Assembly (NCBI GenBank): GCA_009668975.1 | Contig: SBEG01000011.1 | Coordinates: forward strand, 50,485 to 114,484 | DNA: 64,000 bases | Direction of reading: 5' to 3' | Source: Deltaproteobacteria bacterium | GTDB taxonomy: Bacteria; Desulfobacterota; Desulfuromonadia; Geobacterales; Geobacteraceae | Shown here: in pieces, positions 1 through 9,462 of the stretch | Layout: each line of letters begins with the position of its first letter | Position numbering within the stretch: the first letter of the stretch is position 1 | Notes under the pieces: model-generated | Told to the model about the DNA's origin: nothing | Database searches by the model: none | The model's input: the letters and a program-made list of their open reading frames with translations, nothing else | Program-made: the position numbers and the translations under genes

Positions 1-881
1 CCGATCTGATTGTTGGAATCCTGGAAGATGGAAGGGTCATTGGCTTCATTCACAAGATGCGTCTGCCGTGGAAGGTGGAAGGTGAAACTGTGCTCTTTCC
101 TTCGCTCCATAATCTAGTCGTTAAGCAGGAATTCCGCTCGGGCGCGGGATTCTGGTTAATGAAGAAATCAATCCACGGAGAAGAACATGCCTTGATCCCC
201 GGCGTGGTTCAGCCATTATCCACTGCATACATCGAGATGAGGTGTCAACCGATGCCGAGCAGTTGGTTCAAGTTTGTCCTGAGCCCTTTTTCGGCGTTTG
301 TTGCTTTGGGTTTTCACAGGCTGACCGGTAAATGCTTCTTCCGGAACAGGTTCGCATTGCCTCTCAACCGGAACATCGGCGATTTTCGTGTTACAAAATC
401 TCCTGAAGTTTCCGAACTCGAGCAGATTGCACATTACCTAAATTCCGCTTCGGGCGCCAATCACATTGTCTGGGATGCTGATCTGGTGAGATGGCGCTTT
501 TTCCACGAACTGGGTCCAAAACATGCCTTAATCCGGCATCTCAAGAATACTGACGAATTCGCTGTGGTCAGTTTTGGTCAGAGGTCAGGCCTGAACATTG
601 CCAGGATTATCGTTGTCAGTGACGGCTTCATTCTGGATACCGGATTGTATTCATTCCTGAAGAATGAGGTGAAGAAGGCAGGTGCGTCTGCTTTGTTCTT
701 CATGACGACCAAACAGCATGTCGCTGCAGCAATGGTTCAAAGAGGTTTTACCAGTTACAAAGTGTCTCCCGACACCTATATTTATCACAAGAATAAAAAT
801 ACGGAATTCGATGCAAAGTTCGGTAGCGAAAGTACGGATGTCGGATTCGAGAGCATTGTTACGGAGTTAATGAATGGGTAA
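1..881 (+). CDS. GNAT/FemAB-like acyltransferase, 5' end outside window
   Basis: The reading frame is open from the first complete codon at position 3, so the true start lies upstream and only the C-terminal roughly 290 residues are visible. The visible part has two stretches with the look of GNAT/FemAB-type acyltransferases: a strand pair followed by a run of basic residues near the start, and a late segment with strand-helix-strand spacing ending in a Y-x-Y motif. No catalytic residue can be named with certainty. The stop overlaps the start of the deacetylase gene by 8 bp, so the two are probably translationally coupled. The setting in a glycan operon suggests acylation of a sugar or lipid-linked sugar, but this is inference from position. 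An uncharacterised protein with an acetyltransferase-like fold is the safe reading. Confidence 0.55.
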   Translation, partial: DLIVGILEDGRVIGFIHKMRLPWKVEGETVLFPSLHNLVVKQEFRSGAGFWLMKKSIHGEEHALIPGVVQPLSTAYIEMRCQPMPSSWFKFVLSPFSAFVALGFHRLTGKCFFRNRFALPLNRNIGDFRVTKSPEVSELEQIAHYLNSASGANHIVWDADLVRWRFFHELGPKHALIRHLKNTDEFAVVSFGQRSGLNIARIIVVSDGFILDTGLYSFLKNEVKKAGASALFFMTTKQHVAAAMVQRGFTSYKVSPDTYIYHKNKNTEFDAKFGSESTDVGFESIVTELMNG

Positions 882-1800
882 GGGCGTTTTCATTATATCG
901 TTGGATTGTGAAGGCAAATGGGGGATGGCGGACCACGTCACGGAACACCACACCAGATGTTTGACAAACGCTAATATCGAAAAAACTTACGACAATCTGC
1001 TACGACTCCTTGCTGGTTGTAACATTAAGGCCACTTTTGCCTTTGTTTCGCTTTTCACGATGTCTTTCGACGAATACTATCATTATCGGAACATGTTAGG
1101 TGATTCTGAGGTTTACGACGCCTGGCTGAAATTTTTCCGCCGGGATATTGATAATGGCCTGTATGACGGCTGGTTCGCGCCAGGCCTGATGGAGCTTGTC
1201 GCAGCTGAAGGCATGCATGAAATAGCCTCACACGGCTTCTGTCACATTCCCTTCGATGCAAGGATAATCACCCGTACTGATGCCGCCAGAGAACTGGAGG
1301 CAATAGCGTCGGTAAATGGGGCAAGATCAATCCAGGCGAGAACCTTCGTCTATCCGAGAAATCTTGTGGGCTATAGGGATCTGCTGTCGGAGACCGGGTA
1401 TTTTGGTTACAGAGAAGCACTGCCGTCCACTCATGGAGCCTGGGGTAAGGTCGCGAATATCGCAAGGGAATTCAACCTGCTTCAGAAATCGCAGTCTCGG
1501 CGGGGCGCGGAACGTCTGCTTGCCATACCGTCCGGCTATTTCCTGAACTGGCGAAACGGCGTTCGTACAGTGGTCCCCGCTGCGGTTACCCTCGCAAGAT
1601 GGAAAGGGATCATCGACCATGCGATTAAGCATGATGGGATAGCCCATCTCTGGTTGCATCCGCACAATCTGATAGATGGTAGATCCCAATTGGAACTGCT
1701 GGAATCTGTTTTAAGACATGTAGCTGACAAGTTGAAGACGGGAGAGCTTGTGAATTTCACTCAATATGACTACTGTTTGGATGCTGTAGCAGGCGGGTAG
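874..1800 (+). CDS. NodB-like polysaccharide deacetylase family protein
   Basis: A 308-residue protein with the core motifs of carbohydrate esterase family 4. An early S-L-D-C-E-G segment provides the catalytic/metal Asp, and an A-S-H-G-F-C-H motif near residue 120 provides the two metal-binding histidines (normally H-x3-5-H). A late L-W-L-H-P-H-N segment matches the C-terminal histidine motif. Members remove N-acetyl or O-acetyl groups from polysaccharides or lipid-linked sugars. No signal peptide or membrane segment is seen, so it probably acts in the cytoplasm on a glycan precursor. The start overlaps the preceding gene by 8 bp. An 84-bp gap with no clear terminator separates it from the asparagine-synthase-like gene, so the three are probably co-transcribed. 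Substrate is unknown. Confidence 0.8.
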   Translation: MGKGVFIISLDCEGKWGMADHVTEHHTRCLTNANIEKTYDNLLRLLAGCNIKATFAFVSLFTMSFDEYYHYRNMLGDSEVYDAWLKFFRRDIDNGLYDGWFAPGLMELVAAEGMHEIASHGFCHIPFDARIITRTDAARELEAIASVNGARSIQARTFVYPRNLVGYRDLLSETGYFGYREALPSTHGAWGKVANIAREFNLLQKSQSRRGAERLLAIPSGYFLNWRNGVRTVVPAAVTLARWKGIIDHAIKHDGIAHLWLHPHNLIDGRSQLELLESVLRHVADKLKTGELVNFTQYDYCLDAVAGG

Positions 1801-1884
1801 GCGGATTTTAGTTGGCTCTAGTTTGGTGTCTTCCGAGGAATGAATGCCGGTGCACAATTTTGACTTTCCGAGGTAACAATTAAT

Positions 1885-3846
1885 ATGTGCGGTATCGCCG
1901 GCTTCCTTAACTATTCCCGACGTAACGGGTCCGATGAGATGCGCGCCACCGCTTGCCGGATGTCGAATGCCCTTATCCACCGTGGCCCTGACGACGGCGG
2001 GGTCTGGGTGGATGCCTCAGCCGGGATAGCTTTGGGGCATCGTCGTCTCGCAATTGTCGATCTTTCGGCTGAGGGGCACCAGCCGATGCATTCTGCTAGT
2101 GGTCGATTCGTGCTGGCATATAACGGTGAGATTTATAACTTTCAGGAGATCCGAGCGGCACTGGAGCCGTATCTGGCGAGTGCTGGCGTACATTGGCGCG
2201 GCCATTCAGACACGGAAGTAATGCTTGCCGCTTTTGAATTTTGGGGTATGGAAGAGGCTGTCAAGCGGTTTGTCGGTATGTTTGCCTTTGCTCTCTGGGA
2301 TCGAACGGAGCGTCTGCTCCACCTTGTTCGGGACAGGCTGGGTGAAAAACCGCTTTATTACGGTCGGATGGGGAAATCTTTCCTTTTCGGTTCTGAGCTG
2401 AAAGCGCTCCGTGCTCATCCGGAGTGGCAAGGTGAGATCGACCGGAATGCGCTTGCGTTAATGATGCGGCATAATTGCATTCCAGCGCCTTACTCCATTT
2501 ATAGAGACATCAAGAAACTTCCTCCCAGCACGATCCTGACAATAGGTACAGAAGAGGATACACCTACCCCGAAGGCTTACTGGAGTACCGCCGATATTGT
2601 GGAACGTGGGGTGCTTGAGCCGTTTACAGGAAATGAGAGCGAGGCGGTGGACCGTCTAGACATACTGCTGCGTGATGCGATAAGGCAGCAGATGGTTGCT
2701 GATGTGCCGCTCGGGGCTTTTCTTTCCGGTGGTATTGATTCTTCCACTGTAGTTGGGCTCATGCAGGCACAAAGCGTCAGGCCGGTAAAAACTTTTACCA
2801 TTGGCTTTTCCGAGCACGCCTACAATGAGGCGAACCATGCACGGGAAGTTGCCGATTTACTCGGCACTGCGCACACTGAGCTTTATGTGACCCCGGACCA
2901 AGCGCTTGCCGTTATTCCTGATCTGGCCACTATGTATGATGAACCATTTTCCGACTCATCTCAAATACCAACGTACCTGGTTTCAAAGTTAACCCGTAAT
3001 CATGTTACCGTGAGCCTCTCCGGCGATGGTGGTGATGAGTTGTTCGCCGGTTATAATAGGCATTTCTGGGGTAATCGCGTATGGAAAACGATATGTGCAG
3101 TTCCTCGGGGGCCTCGGCGTATTGCATCTGATTTTCTTCAAGAAATATCACCTCAGAAATGGGACCGGTTATATGAAATGGTTGCTCAGTTCCTTCCCTC
3201 GGGGTTGCGGCAGCGACTTCCAGGTGACAAGGTCCACAAGTATGCAGAAGTACTCAGAGCCAATAACTCTGGAGAGATGTATCAAAGTCTGGTTTCGCAC
3301 TGGAAGAAACCCGATTCCTTGATTATTGGCTCAGAGGAACCCCCAACCCTTATTACAGCTTTCAGCAAAATGCCTCAACTACCCGAACTTGCCCAGAGAA
3401 TGATGTATCTGGACCTGGTGACCTATCTTCCCGATGACATCCTGGTTAAGGTTGACCGCGCCGGGATGGCTACAAGTCTTGAAACGAGGATGCCTTTTCT
3501 GGACCACCGTGTTGTCGAGTTCGCCTGGCAGGTTCCTCTTTCCATGAAGATCCGAAATGGACAGGGAAAGTGGCTTTTGCGACAGGTTTTGAAGCGATAT
3601 GTGCCGGAAAAAATGATGGAAAGACCGAAAATGGGGTTTGGTGTTCCCCTTGATGCCTGGTTGCGCGGGCCATTGAAAGATTGGGCTCATGCATTGCTCG
3701 ATGAGCGTCGACTCCGTCAAGAGGGATTTTTTAACCCCGAACTCGTACGGCAGAAATGGGAAGAGCATCTTTCAGGAAAGTATAACTGGCAGTATCATCT
3801 CTGGGATGTACTTATGTTTCAAGCCTGGCTGGAAAGACATTCTTGA
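1885..3846 (+). CDS. asnB: Asparagine synthase (glutamine-hydrolysing), glycan-operon type
   Basis: A 653-residue two-domain amidotransferase. The protein starts M-C-G-I-A-G, so Cys2 becomes the N-terminal nucleophile of the class II glutaminase domain (about residues 2-210). The synthetase domain follows with the pyrophosphate-binding S-G-G-I-D-S-S motif near residue 278 and a downstream S-G-D-G-G-D-E-L motif. The family transfers glutamine-derived ammonia to an adenylated carboxylate, classically aspartate. Copies inside polysaccharide operons, as here, are often thought to amidate uronic acids instead, and that is a plausible alternative. A GAGG ribosome-binding site lies about 12 bp before the ATG. 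The last base of the stop codon is the first base of the next gene's ATG. Confidence 0.9.
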   Translation: MCGIAGFLNYSRRNGSDEMRATACRMSNALIHRGPDDGGVWVDASAGIALGHRRLAIVDLSAEGHQPMHSASGRFVLAYNGEIYNFQEIRAALEPYLASAGVHWRGHSDTEVMLAAFEFWGMEEAVKRFVGMFAFALWDRTERLLHLVRDRLGEKPLYYGRMGKSFLFGSELKALRAHPEWQGEIDRNALALMMRHNCIPAPYSIYRDIKKLPPSTILTIGTEEDTPTPKAYWSTADIVERGVLEPFTGNESEAVDRLDILLRDAIRQQMVADVPLGAFLSGGIDSSTVVGLMQAQSVRPVKTFTIGFSEHAYNEANHAREVADLLGTAHTELYVTPDQALAVIPDLATMYDEPFSDSSQIPTYLVSKLTRNHVTVSLSGDGGDELFAGYNRHFWGNRVWKTICAVPRGPRRIASDFLQEISPQKWDRLYEMVAQFLPSGLRQRLPGDKVHKYAEVLRANNSGEMYQSLVSHWKKPDSLIIGSEEPPTLITAFSKMPQLPELAQRMMYLDLVTYLPDDILVKVDRAGMATSLETRMPFLDHRVVEFAWQVPLSMKIRNGQGKWLLRQVLKRYVPEKMMERPKMGFGVPLDAWLRGPLKDWAHALLDERRLRQEGFFNPELVRQKWEEHLSGKYNWQYHLWDVLMFQAWLERHS

Positions 3847-4976
3847 TGAAAATCATTGTAATTGCTGGATTCTCCGAGTCACTCATTAATTTCCGCGGAC
3901 CTTTGCTTGCTGCAATGGCAAAAATCGGCCATGAGGTGTTTGCAATGGCCCCGGGAGAGAACCCTGTTGTTGCTGAGAAATTGCGTAAAATTGATGTTGT
4001 CTATACTTCGATTAACTTGGAAAGAACCGGTTTAAATCCGCTGAAGGACCTGCGGACTTATTTACTGATCAAAGCGAAGTTACGTGAACTGAAGCCTGAT
4101 GTGGTGCTGGCGTATACCATCAAACCGGTAATTTATGGTTCCCTCGCAGCTCGAAGCGCCGGGGTTCCGCACATTTTCTCAATGATAACCGGGTTAGGTT
4201 ACTCATTTATGGCTGGTGGCTTAAAACAGAAACTTGTCAATAAAATCGTTTCGAGACTCTACAAATTCGGGCTTACCGCAAATGAAAAGGTTTTTTTTCA
4301 AAATCCTGATGACCTTACCTTTTTTTGTAATCAAGGATTTCTTGGTAATTGTAACAAGGCAATTCTGATAAACGGGTCCGGGGTAGATATCAATCATTTT
4401 GTCGAAACCCCTGCACGTTGTGGTGAACTGGTATTTCTTCTCGTAGGCAGACTTCTCAGGGATAAGGGAATCGGAGAATTTATTGAAGCGGCCAGAATGC
4501 TTAAAAGAAAATACCCGCGGGCAATATTTCGGATCGTGGGGCCAATCGACAGCAACCCGGCGGCTTTCAAGCCAGCTGAAATAAAGGTTTGGCATCGTGA
4601 AGGAATCGTCGAATATCTGGGGGAGATCGAGGATGTCCGTCCCGTTCTCTCCGATTGCAGCGTTTATGTCTTACCTTCCTATCGAGAGGGAATGCCGCGA
4701 ACGGTGCTGGAGGCTATGGCCATGGGACGGCCAATTGTAACGACCGATGCTCCCGGTTGCCGCGAAACGGTTGTGTCGGGAGAAAACGGTTATCTTGTTC
4801 CGGTGAAGGATGCCGTGGCCTTAGCGAATGCCATGGAGAGGTTTCTTCTGGAGCCAGACTCGATCCCGAAAATGGGGAGACGTAGCCGTGAAATCGCGGA
4901 GGAGAGATTCGATGTCCGCAAGGTAAATGATGTCATCATGCGTTCCATGGGGTTGATCAATGAAAAGGGCGTTTGA
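3846..4976 (+). CDS. Glycosyltransferase family 4 (PglA-like)
   Basis: A 376-residue GT-B fold glycosyltransferase. The N-terminal half has the G-F-S-E-S-L-I-N-F-R-G pattern seen in capsule and PglA-type enzymes. The C-terminal half has a G-R-L-L-x-D-K-G motif and the E-G-M-P-R-T-V-L-E-A-M-A-M-G motif in which the second Glu contacts the nucleotide sugar. It probably adds a hexosamine to an undecaprenyl-linked sugar at the inner face of the cytoplasmic membrane. The ATG at 3846 is preferred over an in-frame TTG one codon earlier because it overlaps the stop of asnB by one base. The 3' end overlaps the phosphoglycosyl transferase by 17 bp. The order GT4, PglC-like, PglD-like, PglE-like matches bacillosamine glycan loci. 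Confidence 0.88.
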   Translation: MKIIVIAGFSESLINFRGPLLAAMAKIGHEVFAMAPGENPVVAEKLRKIDVVYTSINLERTGLNPLKDLRTYLLIKAKLRELKPDVVLAYTIKPVIYGSLAARSAGVPHIFSMITGLGYSFMAGGLKQKLVNKIVSRLYKFGLTANEKVFFQNPDDLTFFCNQGFLGNCNKAILINGSGVDINHFVETPARCGELVFLLVGRLLRDKGIGEFIEAARMLKRKYPRAIFRIVGPIDSNPAAFKPAEIKVWHREGIVEYLGEIEDVRPVLSDCSVYVLPSYREGMPRTVLEAMAMGRPIVTTDAPGCRETVVSGENGYLVPVKDAVALANAMERFLLEPDSIPKMGRRSREIAEERFDVRKVNDVIMRSMGLINEKGV

Positions 4977-5562
4977 CCTTCTTATTGCATTGGCGGCATT
5001 TCTTCTCCTTGGCCCCCTGATGCTTGTAGTAGGAATACTTGTCTGCACCAGGCTTGGCGCGCCGGTACTCTATCGGCAGCTAAGGCCGGGGCTGCACGGG
5101 ACACCGTTCGTTATCTATAAGTTCAGAACGATGACAGACCAGAAAGACGCGGAGGGCAATCTGCTGCCTGACGACCAGCGTCTCACCCCCTTCGGCAGGT
5201 TTTTGCGAAGCTCCAGTCTGGATGAGCTGCCGGAACTTCTCAATGTCCTGAAGGGCGATATGAGCCTGGTCGGACCCCGGCCCCTCCTGATGGAGTATCT
5301 TCCACTTTATTCGGCGGAGCAGGCCAGACGACATGAAATGAAGCCGGGCATTACCGGTTGGGCACAGGTGAACGGCAGAAACGCAATTTCCTGGGAGGAA
5401 AAGTTCAGGCTGGATCTCTGGTATGTGGACAACCAATCGATGCAACTTGACTGCCGGATTCTCTGGATGACTTTGGCAAAAGTTTTTGGCAGAGAGGGTA
5501 TTAACGAGCAGGGACAGGCAACCATGAGCAAATTCACGGGGAATAGGCCGGATGAGAAATAG
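4960..5562 (+). CDS. Monotopic phosphoglycosyl transferase (PglC/WcaJ family)
   Basis: A 200-residue bacterial sugar transferase. It opens with a positively charged start and one hydrophobic re-entrant helix at about residues 7-30, then carries the family signatures [14 protein letters not shown] (the catalytic Asp-Glu pair), [10 protein letters not shown] and [12 protein letters not shown]. It transfers a sugar phosphate from a UDP-sugar to undecaprenyl phosphate and so starts glycan assembly at the membrane. The short length, without the extra helices of WbaP, matches the PglC group, whose substrate is UDP-diacetylbacillosamine. It overlaps its neighbours by 17 and 11 bp. The identity of the sugar is inferred from the adjacent PglD- and PglE-like genes. 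Confidence 0.92.
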   Translation: MKRAFDLLIALAAFLLLGPLMLVVGILVCTRLGAPVLYRQLRPGLHGTPFVIYKFRTMTDQKDAEGNLLPDDQRLTPFGRFLRSSSLDELPELLNVLKGDMSLVGPRPLLMEYLPLYSAEQARRHEMKPGITGWAQVNGRNAISWEEKFRLDLWYVDNQSMQLDCRILWMTLAKVFGREGINEQGQATMSKFTGNRPDEK

Positions 5563-6202
5563 ACATGAGGATCGTGTATTCGTGTTTGGCGCCAGCGGCC
5601 ACGCCAAAGTGGTACTAGATATCATTGAGCGACAGGGATGTTTCAAGGTAGATTTTCTCGTCGATGACGACCCTGCTCTGAAGGGGCGGCGGTTTTTCGG
5701 GTACGATGTGCTGGGCGGCAGGGACGAGCTTTTCGATTACCGACAGAAAGGGGCGTCGGCCGGAATCGTCGCCATCGGCAGCAATTCGGCACGGAGGAAG
5801 GTTGCCGGGTGGCTTATCGATAATGGCTTCGGCCTCGTCACGGCCATTCATCCATCTGCCGTACTTTCGCGCGGTGTGGTTGTCGGAGATGGCACGGTGC
5901 TTATGGCCGGGACGGTGGTCAACGCAGATGTTGTTATTGGTAACAATGTAATTGTCAATACAGGGGTCACCATTGACCACGACTGTTTTATTGGCGACGG
6001 TGTACACATCGCCCCGGGCACTACCCTGTGCGGTACCGTGCATGTTGGGGGAAATACCTTCATTGGCGCGGGGGTGACCGTCATTCCGAACATTACCATC
6101 GGGAGCAATGTTGTTGTAGGGGCAGGGGCTACGGTAGTGCGCAATGTTCCGGATGGTGTGCAGGTCATGGGCACCCCCGCACGAATCGTCAACAAGAACT
6201 AA
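5552..6202 (+). CDS. Sugar O/N-acetyltransferase, PglD/NeuD family
   Basis: A 216-residue protein with a short Rossmann-like N-terminal domain (V-F-G-A-S-G-H-A-K-V near residue 10, typical of the PglD N-domain) followed by hexapeptide repeats forming a left-handed beta-helix. The T-I-D-H-D-C segment provides the catalytic histidine of PglD enzymes, and the protein ends with the usual G-x-P-A-R-I-V motif. The expected reaction is acetyl-CoA-dependent N-acetylation of a UDP-4-amino-sugar. The gene overlaps the phosphoglycosyl transferase by 11 bp and is followed by the aminotransferase that would make its substrate. A NeuD-type O-acetyltransferase is the main alternative. Confidence 0.88.
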   Translation: MRNRHEDRVFVFGASGHAKVVLDIIERQGCFKVDFLVDDDPALKGRRFFGYDVLGGRDELFDYRQKGASAGIVAIGSNSARRKVAGWLIDNGFGLVTAIHPSAVLSRGVVVGDGTVLMAGTVVNADVVIGNNVIVNTGVTIDHDCFIGDGVHIAPGTTLCGTVHVGGNTFIGAGVTVIPNITIGSNVVVGAGATVVRNVPDGVQVMGTPARIVNKN

Positions 6203-6223
6203 ACAAGGAAAGCGTTGGTAACT

Positions 6224-7438
6224 ATGAACTCTGATCTCTTGGCAATTGATGGTGGTAATCAGGTTCGGACAGAAGAGTTTCCCCCATGGCCGTACTTTGC
6301 ACCGGACGAAATTGCGGCTGTTACAGCGGTCCTTGCTTCCGGCAGGGTCAACTACTGGACCGGCGAAGAGGGGCGAAAATTCGAGGAGGAGTTTGCTGAG
6401 TATACCGGCTGCCGTCATGCTATAGCACTCGCAAACGGCACCGTAGCTCTTGAACTGGCACTCTATGCCTTGGGCATTGGTCCAGGCGACGAGGTGATTG
6501 TCACATGCCGCACATTTATTGCTTCGGCGAGTTGTATTGTCATGCGAGGTGCTACTCCGGTGATGGCGGACGTTGACCCGGTCAGCCAAAACATTACAGC
6601 GGAAACGGTCAGTGCGGTCCTTACTTCTCGGACGAGAGCAATCATAGCGGTTCATCTGGCCGGATGGCCGTGTGACATGGATCCGATTCTTGATCTTGCC
6701 AGAAAACATGGTCTTAAAGTTATCGAGGATTGTGCGCAAGCCCACGGCGCTACCTATAAAGGGCTTCAGGTTGGGTCTTTAGGGGATATGGCTGCCTTTT
6801 CGTTCTGTCAGGACAAGATCATTACCACCGGAGGTGAAGGTGGAATGCTTACCACAAATGACAGGGTTCTCTGGGAGAAGGCGTGGTCCTTTAAAGACCA
6901 CGGTAAGAGTTGGGATGCGGTCTATAACCACCAGCATCCCAGGGGATTTCGTTGGCTGCATGCGTCGTTCGGAACCAACTTGCGCTTGACCGAAATGCAG
7001 TCGGCAATCGGCAGGTTGCAACTTGGGAAACTTCCTGAATGGAGAGACATCCGCCAACGCAATGCTTCGGTACTCAAGAATTGCTTCACATCGATTCCGG
7101 CTCTAAGGGTGACAATACCTCCTGATGAATACGGGCATGCCTATTATAAATATTACGTATTCGTACGTCCCGAGCAGTTGAAACCCGGATGGGACAGGGA
7201 CCGAATAATGGCGGCAATTGGTGAGGAAGGCATCCCCTGCTTCAGCGGCAGCTGCAGTGAGATATATCTTGAGAAGGCATTTGAATATGAATTCGTCATA
7301 CCTGACAGTCGGTTGAGATATGCCAAGGAACTTGGCGAGACAAGCCTGATGTTTCTTGTACACCCGACTTTGAGGCCGATGGATATGGAAGATATCTGTC
7401 GCGCCGTAGAAAAGGTGTTTTGTCGAGCGGCAAAATGA
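6224..7438 (+). CDS. DegT/DnrJ/EryC1/StrS aminotransferase (PglE-like)
   Basis: A PLP-dependent sugar aminotransferase of about 404 residues. The E-D-C-A-Q-A-H-G segment places the Asp that pairs with the cofactor, and C-Q-D-K-I-I-T-T-G-G-E-G-G holds the Schiff-base lysine near residue 198. The family aminates keto-sugars; here a UDP-4-keto-6-deoxy-GlcNAc made by the dehydratase at 14671-16593 is the likely substrate, giving the 4-amino sugar acetylated by the PglD-like enzyme. The start is uncertain: ATG 6224 has its AAGGA site 14 bp away, whereas an in-frame TTG at 6215 has it about 5 bp away. It is the last gene of the operon and is convergent with the next gene, 13 bp apart. Confidence 0.9.
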   Translation: MNSDLLAIDGGNQVRTEEFPPWPYFAPDEIAAVTAVLASGRVNYWTGEEGRKFEEEFAEYTGCRHAIALANGTVALELALYALGIGPGDEVIVTCRTFIASASCIVMRGATPVMADVDPVSQNITAETVSAVLTSRTRAIIAVHLAGWPCDMDPILDLARKHGLKVIEDCAQAHGATYKGLQVGSLGDMAAFSFCQDKIITTGGEGGMLTTNDRVLWEKAWSFKDHGKSWDAVYNHQHPRGFRWLHASFGTNLRLTEMQSAIGRLQLGKLPEWRDIRQRNASVLKNCFTSIPALRVTIPPDEYGHAYYKYYVFVRPEQLKPGWDRDRIMAAIGEEGIPCFSGSCSEIYLEKAFEYEFVIPDSRLRYAKELGETSLMFLVHPTLRPMDMEDICRAVEKVFCRAAK

Positions 7439-7451
7439 GTTCCCGCGCAGG

Positions 7452-9314
7452 TTAATTCTGGTCAGGAACGACGGTTACGTTTTTCTCGTGGCCGGGGAAA
7501 TTTATCTGCCGATTTCTATGTTTTAAATTAATGAACCTGTTTCCGCCGTCTATGCGTACCCTGGTAACCGAACCTTTCCCCGTTACCCCAACCCCCCCCA
7601 TGTTTTCCGCCAGGGGCGTTTTGTTCTCGATAGTGTTGCCGGTGACCTCGATTCCATCAAAATGACCCTGGCCATCATTGGTTATGGTGATGGCGTACGG
7701 ATACGCACCGTAGCTGTTGAAGCTCGTGTCACTCAGGTGGTTATCCCTTATCACGACGTTTCTGCAATCGAGCGGTTTTCTGGTGTTGCCGATAATCAGG
7801 ACAGCTGCCCCGGAAATCCTGTCGATTGTGTTTTTTTCAATTATCGCGTTTTTTACTGCCGTAAAGGTTATTCCGTTCCAGACCGTGCCGGACTTTGCTG
7901 CCGTACTCTCAATGATGTTGGAGCGAACAGTTATGCCGTCAATACCGACTGTTGTGTCCGGCGGGTTGAGTGGCTGATAGACCCCTGATACACACTGGTC
8001 AAGTTCACCATTAAGCCTGATGTGATTCCCTTCGAACAATACATTTCGTACTTCGCTGATTGACCAGATGCTGATTCCCATCTTTGTCATATTGATAAAA
8101 CTGTTGCCGAGCCATCGATGGTTTCGTGCGGTGACGATGCCGTCACCAACGATATATCCGCCATTTCCGTAGTTTTCAACATGATTGCCTGAGACCAGCA
8201 TGTCGTCTCCATGCATCTCGATCCCGGCAACCACGGCTACCGGTGGACCGTTTTCGTTATACGGTCCAGAATTGGACAGCCGGTTGTTCTTTACCGTGAC
8301 ATTTTTCCCGCTGATATACAGGGTGCTGTGATCACTCTGACCGCGATTTCCCGGAATGGCGCCGCCGACATTGCTAAAGATGCAGTTTGAAATCACCGAG
8401 TCGGTAATCAGATATGAGAGACTGTCGCTGCCGAATTTAACCACATTTGTCCCCGGCTGGTTCTCGAACCAGACGCGGTCGATCATTATGTTCTTACCTG
8501 CATACAGCCAGATGGCCATAGCCCGCCTGACATTGCTCTTTACGAGATTATTTGAGCCATTTCCATCGATCCTGAAATTCCTGAAATTGATATCGGATGT
8601 TCTTTCGGCATTAGCCGGTGCAAAAAACACGTAATCCCCAGCCAGCGTGTGGTTGTCCACTACCTTCAACACGCTTTTGTATCCCCGTCCAACGATGTTG
8701 ACCCCGGATCTGGGAACAAGCATCGCACTTACTTTGTCACCACTGCCGATAAGCTTCATCGTTACCCTGCGGTTTAACAGGTAGACTTTTTCCGCCAGTA
8801 TGACATCTCCCTTCGTCAGGCTGTCGATGGCGCTTTGAATGGCACTTGAAGATTCTCTCCCGTCCGCTGCTCCCCACCATTCGGGATAGGCTGTGGTGGT
8901 GGATGAGGGCGCAAACTTTACTCTTCCCGTGCCGTCAAAAACCTTTTCAAGAGGGGCATCGAACGGCCCGGCAATGGTAACGGTTCTTCCATCTGCAACA
9001 TATATTTTCCCTCCCTTGGATATTTTTAGGCGGACATTGGCAGGTACAGAGAGGTCTTTAACTACAGTAAACGTTTGGGAGACGAGGAGTGTGGTTTTTT
9101 TTGTGCCGACTTTGCTTATTGCATCGCCAAGAGTGGGATTTTTTTCTGCTGATGTTCCCGACCTTTTGATTCCTTCTGTCGCAACTGCTAATTCAAATGT
9201 AAATATACAGATCACAACTGATAATATCAGGAGGATTCTTCTATTTGCTGCATGTAACTTTTTAAGCAAAGGACATGCGGTACGACTTCGTTCAATAAAG
9301 AATCGGGTAATCAT
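7452..9314 (-). CDS. Secreted right-handed beta-helix (pectate-lyase-3-like) protein
   Basis: A 620-residue exported protein. A basic N-terminus and a hydrophobic stretch at about residues 25-45 suggest an unusually long signal peptide or a membrane anchor. After a beta-strand-rich region comes the A-Y-P-E-W-W-G-A segment and an A-I-Q-S-A-I-D motif typical of the start of Pectate_lyase_3 helices. The rest is a ladder of short repeats rich in N-x-I/V pairs (for example I-R-D-N-H-L, V-T-G-N-T-I, V-K-N-N-R-L), as in parallel beta-helix proteins that cut, epimerise or bind polysaccharides. No catalytic residues can be assigned. A GGAG site precedes the ATG. Its place next to a glycan operon suggests action on the exported polymer, which is inference. 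Confidence 0.8.
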   Translation of the reverse strand: MITRFFIERSRTACPLLKKLHAANRRILLILSVVICIFTFELAVATEGIKRSGTSAEKNPTLGDAISKVGTKKTTLLVSQTFTVVKDLSVPANVRLKISKGGKIYVADGRTVTIAGPFDAPLEKVFDGTGRVKFAPSSTTTAYPEWWGAADGRESSSAIQSAIDSLTKGDVILAEKVYLLNRRVTMKLIGSGDKVSAMLVPRSGVNIVGRGYKSVLKVVDNHTLAGDYVFFAPANAERTSDINFRNFRIDGNGSNNLVKSNVRRAMAIWLYAGKNIMIDRVWFENQPGTNVVKFGSDSLSYLITDSVISNCIFSNVGGAIPGNRGQSDHSTLYISGKNVTVKNNRLSNSGPYNENGPPVAVVAGIEMHGDDMLVSGNHVENYGNGGYIVGDGIVTARNHRWLGNSFINMTKMGISIWSISEVRNVLFEGNHIRLNGELDQCVSGVYQPLNPPDTTVGIDGITVRSNIIESTAAKSGTVWNGITFTAVKNAIIEKNTIDRISGAAVLIIGNTRKPLDCRNVVIRDNHLSDTSFNSYGAYPYAITITNDGQGHFDGIEVTGNTIENKTPLAENMGGVGVTGKGSVTRVRIDGGNRFINLKHRNRQINFPGHEKNVTVVPDQN

Positions 9315-9415
9315 ATTCTTCTCCAGGTAGGATCAACAGTTCTCAGCTTTAAACATGCGGGAACTCTTCCTCAACAAAAAAGTTGCTACTCAATACCGTG
9401 AAGATACAAAAAAAG

Positions 9416-9439
9416 AAGGGCTTCCAAAAGGAAGCCCTT
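9416..9439 (-). terminator. Rho-independent terminator after the 650-residue secreted-protein gene
   Basis: A perfect 10-bp stem (AAGGGCTTCC with its complement) around a 4-base loop, followed on the minus strand by a T-rich tract of about 10 bases. It lies 23 bp after the stop of the gene at 9463-11415. The same stem core is found in the hairpin at 11463-11504. Confidence 0.85.
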
Positions 9440-9462
9440 GCGTGTGATTGAAATCGAAGAAT